A stretch of DNA of 14,040 nucleotides. It comes from JAMXLO01 sp041487355. GTDB lineage: Bacteria; Pseudomonadota; Alphaproteobacteria; Acetobacterales; Acetobacteraceae. The translations under genes and the position numbers were made by a program. Below the pieces are notes generated by a model that did no database searches, was not told the origin of the DNA, and saw only the letters and a list, made by a program, of their open reading frames with translations. Below are positions 1 through 5,768 of this stretch, in pieces. Every line of letters starts with the position of its first letter. Within the stretch, counting starts at the first letter, position 1. The DNA lies in contig JBGPND010000138.1 of NCBI GenBank assembly GCA_041487355.1, forward strand, positions 1 through 14,040, given 5' to 3'.

Positions 1-67
1 AGGGCCATGTGCCGGCGAGGATTCCGATCAGTTGTTCGAGGAAGGCGAGGTCGGGCGGGATTGTCAT
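1..67 (-). CDS. Unidentified gene, N-terminal 22 codons only
   Basis: Reading leftward from the ATG at 67..65, the frame stays open to the window edge and begins MTIPPDLAFLEQLIGILAG. A GAGGAG ribosome binding site (complement of 76-81) lies 8 bases before the ATG, which makes this a credible start. The residues have a normal amphipathic, protein-like composition. I do not recognise the family from 22 residues. Upstream lie a -10-like hexamer and a GTTC-N7-GTTC repeat that looks like an alphaproteobacterial LexA box, so the gene may belong to the DNA-damage regulon. That is inference. The long palindrome at 179-241 separates it from the tam operon, which runs in the same direction. Confidence 0.55.
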   Translation of the reverse strand, partial: MTIPPDLAFLEQLIGILAGTWP

Positions 68-102
68 GGGGCGGGCTCCTCGGGCGCGGTTGCGGGCACC
101 CG

Positions 103-135
103 AGTATGCACCAGAGACATGAACGGAACATGAAC
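103..135 (-). promoter_or_regulatory. Candidate LexA (SOS) box and promoter of the left-edge gene
   Basis: On the minus strand bases 135..121 read GTTCATGTTCCGTTC, which is GTTC-N7-GTTC. This direct repeat is the established LexA operator of alphaproteobacteria. The repeat is really eight bases long (GTTCATGT, 3 bases, GTTCATGT), covering 135..117. A -10-like CATACT lies at 108..103, so the box covers the place where the -35 would sit, as expected for a repressor. No good -35 hexamer is visible. The start codon follows about 35 bases further on. Confidence 0.55.
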
Positions 136-178
136 TCGGCGGCGGAAAAGTCGGGCAACGGGACGTTCCTCGACGAAA

Positions 179-241
179 CCTGTCAACGAAAACAGATGGT
201 TCTGGCGACCGTATCCAGAACCATCTGTTTTCGTTGACAGG
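179..241. terminator. Perfect 27-bp inverted repeat, probable bidirectional terminator
   Basis: Bases 179-205 and 215-241 are exact reverse complements around a 9-base loop (206-214). The core stem CAGATGGTTCTGG/CCAGAACCATCTG is followed by TTTTCGTT on both strands, as in a two-way intrinsic terminator in which the A and T tracts also pair. It lies 13 bases beyond the stop of the leftward tam gene and before the promoter of the left-edge gene, which fits a terminator. The perfect 27-bp arms are longer than most terminators have. A dispersed palindromic repeat or the end of a small mobile element is the alternative. Confidence 0.65.
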
Positions 242-254
242 GTGAGCGGCGGTA

Positions 255-1037
255 TCACCCCTTCCGCGCCACCATGAACAGCCGATGGAACGGCAGCAGC
301 GTCGTGCCGTCGGCGCGGCGCGGATAGTGCGGCCGTGCGGCATCGGCGTACGCTTGGCGGAACGCCGCCTTCTGCTCGTCCGGCAGCTTGTCCAGGAACG
401 GTCGCAGGCTGCTGCCGGAAGCCCACTCCATCACCGCGTTCTCGCCGACAAGCGCGTGCATATAGGTGGTCTGCCACATGTCGAGCGCCGCAACATGCGG
501 CCGCAGCATGTCCCAATATTCCATCGGCGAGAGGATCCCCGGCGCCGAAGCGACGCCGCGCAGGCGCTCGGCCCAGGGTCCCGTCGCGGCAACATCGTAC
601 GGCAGCCGGCGCAACGGCGTGTCGTGCATCGTCGGCATCTGGATCGCCAGCACGCCGCCCGGCGCCACGAACGACAGCAGGCGCGGGAACAGCAGCGGAT
701 GCTCGCCCACCCATTGCAGCGCGGCATTCGAGTAGATCAGATCGGGCGCCTCACGCGGCTGCCACTGAAAGAAATCCGCCTGCTCGAACCGGCAGCCTGG
801 CGTGGTGGCGCGGGCCTTCTCCAGCATCGCCGCGGAGCCGTCCACGCCGACCACATCCGCCTCGGGAAAGCGCTGGTGCAGAATCGCGGTGACATTGCCG
901 GGGCCGCAGCCCAGATCGACCACACGAGCCGGCGCATCCAGCGGCACCTGCGCCAGCAGATCGAGCGCCGGGCGCAGCCGCTCATTGGCAAAGCGCAGAT
1001 ACTGCGCGGGATCCCAGGCGGCGGCAGAACGCGCCAT
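255..1037 (-). CDS. tam: Trans-aconitate 2-methyltransferase-like SAM-dependent methyltransferase
   Basis: The protein has 260 residues, the usual size for Tam, which transfers methyl from S-adenosylmethionine to trans-aconitate in the cytoplasm and so disposes of an aconitase inhibitor. Motif I is VVDLGCGPGN (39-48). The acidic ribose-binding loop is GVDGSAAMLEKA (64-75). The motif LIYSNAALQWVGEHP (100-114) is characteristic of Tam, as is the N-terminal WDPAQYLRFANERLRPALDLL-type opening at about 8-28. The frame is open further upstream, but this ATG was chosen because family similarity begins here and because it overlaps the stop of the preceding small gene by one base (TGATG). It is the last gene of the leftward operon, and the palindrome at 179-241 follows its stop. 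The exact substrate is inferred from family resemblance. Confidence 0.85.
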   Translation of the reverse strand: MARSAAAWDPAQYLRFANERLRPALDLLAQVPLDAPARVVDLGCGPGNVTAILHQRFPEADVVGVDGSAAMLEKARATTPGCRFEQADFFQWQPREAPDLIYSNAALQWVGEHPLLFPRLLSFVAPGGVLAIQMPTMHDTPLRRLPYDVAATGPWAERLRGVASAPGILSPMEYWDMLRPHVAALDMWQTTYMHALVGENAVMEWASGSSLRPFLDKLPDEQKAAFRQAYADAARPHYPRRADGTTLLPFHRLFMVARKG

Positions 1038-1225
1038 CAGTGCCGCGTCTGCTCGATGCGGTCGAAGTGCCGCTTGATGAACACGAACGCATAGACGACA
1101 GAAGCGGCGAACAGCCCGAGACCGATCACATAAGTGGCGCCGCCCTCCCGCGCCGCGGCGAGCAGCAGTCCCACGACCGCCGCCGCGCAGGCCAGGGCCA
1201 GCACCAGCCATTCGCCAATCGACAC
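1037..1225 (-). CDS. Small two-helix membrane protein, function unknown
   Basis: This is a 62-residue protein with two hydrophobic segments, about residues 5-22 (WLVLALACAAAVVGLLLA) and 29-51 (TYVIGLGLFAASVVYAFVFI). It ends in a short charged tail, KRHFDRIEQTRH. I do not recognise a family. The GTG start at 1225 was chosen because GGGAGG lies 5 bases upstream. A longer frame back to an ATG at 1291 would overlap the histidine kinase stop and add a 22-residue arginine-rich stretch that looks unnatural. Its stop overlaps the tam start by one base, so the two are probably translated together. By position it could be an accessory of the membrane kinase or the TVP38 protein, but nothing in the sequence shows that. 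Confidence 0.65.
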   Translation of the reverse strand: MSIGEWLVLALACAAAVVGLLLAAAREGGATYVIGLGLFAASVVYAFVFIKRHFDRIEQTRH

Positions 1226-1262
1226 ATCCACCTCCCGTCCGGCCCGCCGTTGCGGATGCGTC

Positions 1263-2750
1263 CTATACGTCGGCTGGCGTGGCAGGGGCAATCCGCGCGC
1301 TGCCGGGCTGCGCCGCCGTCTGGGTCGCTGGTTCCGCCGAGGGCAATGTCAGGCGGAAAGTCGTGCCGGCGGCTCCGGTCTCCAGGAGCTCGATATCGCC
1401 GCCATGCGCCACCATCAGGTCGCGTGCGATCGCCATGCCGAGCCCGGTGCCGCCGCGTCGCATGCTGCCGGCGAAGGGGCGGAACAGATCGGCGCGCACC
1501 GCCTCCGGCAGGCCTGGCCCGTCATCTGCTATGTCGAGCACGACCGGTCCGATCCGGCGCACCGATAAACGCACGCTGCGCGCCCCGGCTTCCGCGGCAT
1601 TGCGCAACAGGTTGACCAGGACGCGGAACAACTGGTTGCGATCGGCCTTCACCAGGACGGTCGGATCGATGGCATTGTCCAGACGCACAGCGCCGCCCGC
1701 GGGCCGCGCGGTCTCTGCCGCCTCGTCGACGAGGTGGGCGAGTTCGACCGGCGCAAGCGCCACCGGCGGCGGACCTTCCCGCGCATAGTCGAGCGTCCGC
1801 CGCACCAGATCGGTCGCCCGGTCGACGGCCTGCGCCAGGGTCTCGCCGGCGCGTCGCACCTTCGGATCGGGGTTGAGCTGCAACCGCTCCGCGATCAGCA
1901 GCGCCGGGGTCAGAATGCCACGCAGGTCGTGGCTCACCTTGGCGACGACCGTGCCAAGTGCGGCCAGCCTCGCGTTGCGCCAGAGCGCGGCACGCAGCTC
2001 GTGCTGCATCGCGGCCAGTTCCCGCCCGGCGATGGCGATTTCGTCATTCGGCAGCACCGTGACATCGTCCGGATCGAGCGGTGTCGTGCGCTCGGGATCG
2101 GCACGGAACGCCGCGATGCTGCCGGTGATCCGGCGCATCGGCCGCACCAGCAGCACCAGCACCGCCAGATAGACCAGCCCGCCGGTGACGCCGGCTATCA
2201 GCAGGGAAAGCCCGGCAAAGTCGCCGGCGAATTGTCGCAGCGCCTTGCCCAGCGCGCGCTCGTGGACTGCCAGCTCAACGCGGATGTTCGGGTTCAATGG
2301 GGTTTCCGCCACCACGCGCACCAGCCGATCCTCCTCTCGTACTATGGCGCCGAGTGCACGGCGGATGCCGGCGAGCAGGCCCTCCCCCCGCAGGTCGAAC
2401 ACTGCCGCCGTCGCAGCGGTATCGCGTCCCACAATCAAGCCGGTGCCATCCGGCTGGCTGAGGCGGATCGCCTCGGTGCCCGCCAGACGCAGCAGTTCGT
2501 CACGCTTCGCCGCATCGAGCGGGCTGCCGGAGGCTGCGAGCACGGCGATCGACGCATCCTCGACGCGGCCCATCAGCCAGGTGCGCCGCTCATGGGCGAC
2601 ATAGGGCAGGAACACCACGATTTCGCTCAGCAGGACCGCTAGCGTGGCAAGCAGCCACAGGCGAGCCAAGAGGCTCTGCCGCGGCCTGACACGCCGCACC
2701 GTGGCGCACGATTCCGTCATGGCAGGAAGGTGGGTGGAACTCTTGCTCAC
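1263..2750 (-). CDS. Membrane-bound sensor histidine kinase, no response regulator in window
   Basis: The protein has 495 residues. A first membrane helix at about 29-51 is followed by a periplasmic sensor region (about 52-178) with no fold I can name. A second helix lies at about 179-203, and a HAMP-like linker (RPMRRITGSIAAF) follows. The H-box is KVSHDLRGILTP with phospho-acceptor His274. The ATPase domain has the N-box FRVLVNLLRNAAEA (Asn384), the G1 box DDGPGLP (409-415) and the G2 box GGTGLGMAIARDLMVAHGG (433-451). All catalytic motifs look intact. The GTG start at 2750 overlaps the upstream oxidoreductase stop by four bases (GTGA). An internal ATG at 2720 is a possible alternative, and neither has a strong ribosome binding site. 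No response regulator lies next to it. The co-transcribed redox enzyme and TVP38 protein suggest a membrane or redox signal, which is inference. Confidence 0.9.
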   Translation of the reverse strand: MSKSSTHLPAMTESCATVRRVRPRQSLLARLWLLATLAVLLSEIVVFLPYVAHERRTWLMGRVEDASIAVLAASGSPLDAAKRDELLRLAGTEAIRLSQPDGTGLIVGRDTAATAAVFDLRGEGLLAGIRRALGAIVREEDRLVRVVAETPLNPNIRVELAVHERALGKALRQFAGDFAGLSLLIAGVTGGLVYLAVLVLLVRPMRRITGSIAAFRADPERTTPLDPDDVTVLPNDEIAIAGRELAAMQHELRAALWRNARLAALGTVVAKVSHDLRGILTPALLIAERLQLNPDPKVRRAGETLAQAVDRATDLVRRTLDYAREGPPPVALAPVELAHLVDEAAETARPAGGAVRLDNAIDPTVLVKADRNQLFRVLVNLLRNAAEAGARSVRLSVRRIGPVVLDIADDGPGLPEAVRADLFRPFAGSMRRGGTGLGMAIARDLMVAHGGDIELLETGAAGTTFRLTLPSAEPATQTAAQPGSARIAPATPADV

Positions 2751-4159
2751 GGCAACCGGGCAAGCAGCCGGACCAGCGACTTCGTGCGTGGCGCGAACAG
2801 GCGTGGCGCGAAGAAGCTGCCTGCGGCGCGCTTGGCGGCCTCGGAGCGGGTCGGATAGGGGATGATCAGCGAAGCCAGAGCCGACAGCTTCACGCGTTGC
2901 GCAATAGCCAGCGCCCAGAGGCCGATCATCTCGCCGGCATTCGGTGCAAGGATCCCGGCGCCGATCACCCGGTTCCTGGCCACGACAAGCTTGACCAGGC
3001 CGGCCGTGTCGCGCTCGGCGACCGCGCGGTCACTGTCGGAGAGCGGCCAGCGCAGGATGGCGACAAGGTGGCCGGCGGCGCGGGCCTCCGCCTCAGTCAT
3101 GCCGGCCTGGGCCAGTTCCGGTCTGGTGTAGGTGACCCGCGGTAGCGCCGCGTAGTCGATCCGTGCCGGCAGGCGGAACAGGGCGCGGCGGATGACGATG
3201 CCGGCATGATAGGAGCCGACATGGGTGAAGGCGCGCGGTCCGATGCCCCGCGGGTCGGCGATGTCGCCGACCGCATAGACGCGCCGGTTGGTCAGGCTGC
3301 GCAGCCCGCGATCGGTCGCGATGCCGGCCGGTCCGGCCCGCACATTGCCGGCTGCCAGATCGAGCGCCTGCAGGTTTGGCCGCCGGCCGACCGCGACCAG
3401 CAGATGGCTGCCCGCGATTCTCCGCCCGTCAGCCAGGACGAGGGCCGGTCCCGGCTCAACCGCTTCCACCCGGGCCCCTTCCAGCATCGTCACGCCGCGC
3501 GCCGACAATGCGTCACGCAGCCCGGCCACCAGTTCGGGGTCTTCCTTGCCCGCGATGGTCGCTGCCTCGATCACGCTGACGCGGCAGCCGAACCCGGCGA
3601 AGGCGTCGGCCATCTCGAGACCGATCGGCCCGCCGCCGAGGATCAACAGGTGATCGGGCCGCTCGGCAAGGTCGAACAATGTGGTGTTGGTCAGGTACGG
3701 GACCTGGTCCAGGCCGGGGATCGGCGGCACGGCGGCAGTGCTGCCGGCGGCGATCACCATGCGCCGCGCGGTGATCCGCCGTCCGTCGACAGCAAGCGTG
3801 TCGGGTGCCACGAAGCGTGCCTCGCCACGCAGCACGGTGGCGCCGAGGGCACGGAACCTGGCCTCGGAATCCGTGGGCGCGATCGCCGCGATCACGCCAT
3901 GCAAATGCGCGCGGACAGCGTCCCAGTCGATTTCGGGTTCGGGCAGGCGGATGCCGAAGCGGCCGGCACCGCGAGCCGCCTCGGCGGCGTGGGACGCGAC
4001 GAGCAGCGCCTTGCTCGGCACGCAACCGAAATTGAGACAGTCCCCACCCATCCGGTCACGCTCGATCAGCGCCACGCGGAGGCCGAGCTGCGCGGCCACC
4101 GCGGTGACCGAGAGACCCGCGGCGCCGGCGCCGACCACCGCCAGGTCGAACTCAGGCAT
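2747..4159 (-). CDS. FAD-dependent pyridine nucleotide-disulfide oxidoreductase, MerA/Lpd-like
   Basis: The protein has 470 residues, the normal length for the class I disulfide reductase family. The FAD-binding GxGxxG is VGAGAAGLS (9-17). The redox-active pair is in GGDCLNFGCVPSKAL (Cys41, Cys46). The NAD(P)H site is LILGGGPIGLEMA (172-184), the second FAD motif is VYAVGDI (294-300), and the dimerisation domain is C-terminal. In dihydrolipoamide dehydrogenase the end motif is HxHPTxxE. Here it reads PYPTRSE (434-440), with Tyr435 where the catalytic His sits and Glu440 kept, as in mercuric reductase-type members. The protein lacks the N-terminal metal-binding domain and C-terminal Cys pair of true MerA, so mercury reduction is unlikely. 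It overlaps the TVP38 gene by 8 bases. TVP38 proteins and such flavoproteins are often found side by side, which suggests a membrane-linked redox role. The substrate is unknown. Confidence 0.88.
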   Translation of the reverse strand: MPEFDLAVVGAGAAGLSVTAVAAQLGLRVALIERDRMGGDCLNFGCVPSKALLVASHAAEAARGAGRFGIRLPEPEIDWDAVRAHLHGVIAAIAPTDSEARFRALGATVLRGEARFVAPDTLAVDGRRITARRMVIAAGSTAAVPPIPGLDQVPYLTNTTLFDLAERPDHLLILGGGPIGLEMADAFAGFGCRVSVIEAATIAGKEDPELVAGLRDALSARGVTMLEGARVEAVEPGPALVLADGRRIAGSHLLVAVGRRPNLQALDLAAGNVRAGPAGIATDRGLRSLTNRRVYAVGDIADPRGIGPRAFTHVGSYHAGIVIRRALFRLPARIDYAALPRVTYTRPELAQAGMTEAEARAAGHLVAILRWPLSDSDRAVAERDTAGLVKLVVARNRVIGAGILAPNAGEMIGLWALAIAQRVKLSALASLIIPYPTRSEAAKRAAGSFFAPRLFAPRTKSLVRLLARLP

Positions 4160-4850
4160 CGGAGCGTTTCCACCTGCGCCACGCGACCGGCAGCAGCGAG
4201 AGCATCGCCAGGGCGATCAGTGGGCCGAGGATGCGCGGTGAGAATACGATCGCCAGGTCAGGCTTGCCGCCCGCCGCCAACACCACGCCAAGGCCGGCGC
4301 CGATCGAGGCGTAGATGAAAGTCGTCGGCATGATTCCGATCACCGTGGCGGCGGCATAGGGCAACAACCGCATGCCGCTCAATGCGGCAGCCAGGTTCAC
4401 CAGCCAGAACGGGAAGGCTGGCACCAGCCGGATCGCCAGCAGGTAGTTGAACCCATCGCGTTCCAGCCTGGCGCGAATGCGGTCGAGGAACCGGCCGGCG
4501 CGGGCAGCGATCGCATCGGCCAGATGGTAGCGGACGGCGAGGAACAGCGCGACCGCGCCCGCCGTGGACCCGGCGACCGCGAGAATGCCGCCGAGCAGGG
4601 TGCCGAACAACAAGCCCCCTGCCACGGTCAGCACGGCCGATTCCGGCACGGAGAGCGCGACCGCGACGGCGTAGATCACGACGTAGAGGGCCGGCGCGGC
4701 GATCGGATGCGATGCGACCCAGGCGCTCAGCACCGCCTGATTGCGGGCCAGCGCAGCCCAATTGATCTGCTGCGCCAGGCCGCTCGCCCAGACAGCGGCG
4801 ACTGCCGCAAGCAACAGGACAAGCGGCCAGAATCGGCGGAGGAAGCGCAT
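4152..4850 (-). CDS. TVP38/TMEM64 (VTT/DedA-type) integral membrane protein
   Basis: The 232-residue protein has about six hydrophobic segments (roughly 8-24, 50-68, 71-108, 136-157, 163-192 and 200-221). The VTT core is recognisable in SVPESAVLTVAGGLLFG (67-83), with the paired half-repeat LAIRLVPAFPFWLVNLAAAL (138-157) carrying the conserved Arg and Pro. Proteins of this superfamily include bacterial DedA and eukaryotic TMEM41B/VMP1, which are associated with lipid scrambling or proton-coupled membrane functions. The role of this one is not known. It is the first gene of the leftward five-gene operon, and the next gene overlaps its end by 8 bases. The ATG at 4850 has no clear ribosome binding site. 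Confidence 0.85.
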   Translation of the reverse strand: MRFLRRFWPLVLLLAAVAAVWASGLAQQINWAALARNQAVLSAWVASHPIAAPALYVVIYAVAVALSVPESAVLTVAGGLLFGTLLGGILAVAGSTAGAVALFLAVRYHLADAIAARAGRFLDRIRARLERDGFNYLLAIRLVPAFPFWLVNLAAALSGMRLLPYAAATVIGIMPTTFIYASIGAGLGVVLAAGGKPDLAIVFSPRILGPLIALAMLSLLPVAWRRWKRSDA

Positions 4851-4934
4851 GGCGCAATCATGTAGTGGCTTTCCGCTCGCTGTCGCGTGACAATGTGGGA
4901 CTGCTGCCCGCCGTCAGATGTCAGCGCGGTGCGA

Positions 4935-4964
4935 TTGACGGCCCCCGGGAGCGCCGCCTATAAG
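4935..4964 (+). promoter_or_regulatory. Sigma-70-type promoter of the rpmH-rnpA-yidD-yidC-engB operon
   Basis: TTGACG (4935-4940) and TATAAG (4959-4964) are each one base from the consensus -35 and -10 and are 18 bases apart. Transcription would begin near 4971, leaving a leader of about 73 bases before the rpmH GTG. No other promoter-like pair of this quality was seen nearby. Confidence 0.75.
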
Positions 4965-4977
4965 CCGCCGCCTGCGA

Positions 4978-5024
4978 CGGGCACCGGGTTTGGCGCCCGT
5001 GCCCGCGTTCGTGCGGGAACCCGC
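4978..5024 (+). promoter_or_regulatory. rpmH leader with competing GC-rich hairpins
   Basis: Bases 4978-4988 pair with 4996-5005 (GGGCAC, bulged C, GGG against CCCGTGCCC, loop TTTGGCG). The right arm of this hairpin can instead pair as CCCGC (5002-5006) with GCGGG (5013-5017). That GCGGG can in turn pair with CCCGC (5020-5024). The three structures exclude one another and lie just before the rpmH ribosome binding site. A regulatory role is inference, and GC-rich DNA produces such pairings by chance. Confidence 0.35.
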
Positions 5025-5043
5025 AGTCATCGGAGATCTGGCC

Positions 5044-5178
5044 GTGAAGCGCACCTACCAACCGTCGAAGCTGGTCCGCAAGCGGCGGCATGGGTTCCGC
5101 GCCCGCATGGCGACGGTCGGAGGCCGCAAAGTGCTGGCGAACCGCCGCGCCAAGGGCCGCAAGCGCCTGTCGGCCTGA
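5044..5178 (+). CDS. rpmH: Ribosomal protein bL34
   Basis: The 44-residue protein has the complete L34 sequence pattern: KRTYQPSKLVRKRRHGFRAR followed by MATVGGRKVLANRRAKGRKR and the end LSA. It is a basic protein of the large ribosomal subunit. The start is the GTG at 5044, because the L34 sequence begins here, and GGAG (5032-5035) lies 8 bases upstream. The frame is open 18 codons further upstream but is unlike L34. It is the first gene of the conserved rpmH-rnpA-yidD-yidC cluster, 12 bases before rnpA. Confidence 0.97.
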   Translation: MKRTYQPSKLVRKRRHGFRARMATVGGRKVLANRRAKGRKRLSA

Positions 5179-5190
5179 ACCGGGGCGAGC

Positions 5191-5529
5191 TTGCCCAGGC
5201 CCGGACGCCTGACGCGTCGCGCCGAGTTCCTGCTTGCGGCGGCGAAGGGACGCAAGGCGCCGATGCCGGGGCTGGTACTGCAGGCGCTGCCACGCAACGA
5301 CAATGCTCCGGCAAGGCTGGGTTTCACTGTAACGAAGAAGATCGGCAATGCCGTGATCCGCAACCGCACCCGCCGCCGCCTGAAGGAAGCCGCCAGGCTG
5401 GTGCTGGCCGAGCAGCCGGTGTCCGGCGTCGACCTTGTCCTGATCGGCCGCGAAGGCACCGCGAAACGCGACTTCGCCGCCCTGCAGGACGACTTGCGGC
5501 GGGCATTGGCGAAAACAGGCGTCGCATGA
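5191..5529 (+). CDS. rnpA: RNase P protein component
   Basis: The 112-residue basic protein helps the RNase P RNA remove the 5' leader of precursor tRNAs. The N-terminal RLTRRAEFLLAAAKGRK (6-22) and the RNR signature in RLGFTVTKKIGNAVIRNRTR (42-61) with RRLKEAAR (62-69) are diagnostic. The start is a TTG at 5191 with GGGGCGAG just upstream. No ATG or GTG fits, because the family sequence begins at the sixth residue. The gene follows rpmH by 12 bases and its stop overlaps the yidD ATG by four bases (ATGA). A TTG start may limit its expression relative to rpmH. Confidence 0.95.
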   Translation: MPRPGRLTRRAEFLLAAAKGRKAPMPGLVLQALPRNDNAPARLGFTVTKKIGNAVIRNRTRRRLKEAARLVLAEQPVSGVDLVLIGREGTAKRDFAALQDDLRRALAKTGVA

Positions 5530-5768
5530 CCCCCGCCGCTCATCTCGCCATCGGTGCCGTACGCGCCTATCAGTGGACCATCCGGCCGGTGATCGGCGCC
5601 AATTGCCGCTTCTTCCCGAGCTGCAGCGACTACGCGGTCGAGGCGTTCCGCAGCCACGGCGCGCTGCGCGGCGGCGGGCTCGCGGCGCGGCGCATCCTGC
5701 GCTGCAATCCATGGAACGCGGGCGGCTACGACCCGGTCCCCGCCTGCGATTGCCGAACGGGGCGGTGA
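5526..5768 (+). CDS. yidD: Membrane protein insertion efficiency factor YidD
   Basis: The 80-residue protein has the family pattern AYQWTIRPVIGANCRFFPSC (15-34) followed by SDYAVEAFRSHGALRG, then LRCNPWNAGGYDPVP (58-72). Cys27, Cys33 and Cys60 are the conserved cysteines. The N-terminus forms an amphipathic helix that binds the inner side of the membrane. YidD assists YidC and Sec in inserting membrane proteins. The ATG overlaps the rnpA stop as ATGA, and its stop overlaps the yidC ATG by one base (TGATG), so translation of the three genes is probably coupled. The frame extends far upstream through rnpA and rpmH, but that part is not protein-like. Confidence 0.95.
   Translation: MTPAAHLAIGAVRAYQWTIRPVIGANCRFFPSCSDYAVEAFRSHGALRGGGLAARRILRCNPWNAGGYDPVPACDCRTGR

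Larger units (their letters stand above)
4851..5043. other. Divergent intergenic region between the TVP38 operon and rpmH
   Basis: These 193 bases hold the start regions of two divergent operons. The plus-strand rpmH promoter and leader hairpins are listed separately. On the minus strand I see no convincing promoter for the TVP38 operon: TTGTCA is present (complement of 4885-4890) but has no good -10 at proper spacing. No convincing small gene is present. Confidence 0.6.

Noticed and set aside
1037..1291. Longer 84-residue form of the small membrane protein
   Set aside because: The added 22 residues are Arg-rich and overlap the kinase end. The GTG at 1225 has a well-spaced GGGAGG.
1734..2642. 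302-codon plus-strand open frame opposite the histidine kinase
   Set aside because: The kinase frame has all catalytic boxes. This one is an Arg/Gln-rich shadow.
2747..4159. Mercury resistance (merA)
   Set aside because: No N-terminal metal-binding domain, no C-terminal vicinal cysteines and no mer genes are nearby. The Tyr in the end motif alone is not specific.
3206..4318. 370-codon plus-strand open frame opposite the FAD oxidoreductase
   Set aside because: It is antisense to a gene with clear catalytic motifs. Its translation is rich in Arg, Gln, Asp and His without any domain, as expected for the opposite strand of a GC-rich gene.
4887..5525. Possible long N-terminal extension of YidD
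   Set aside because: It runs out of frame through rpmH and rnpA. YidD is normally about 80 residues and starts at the ATGA overlap.
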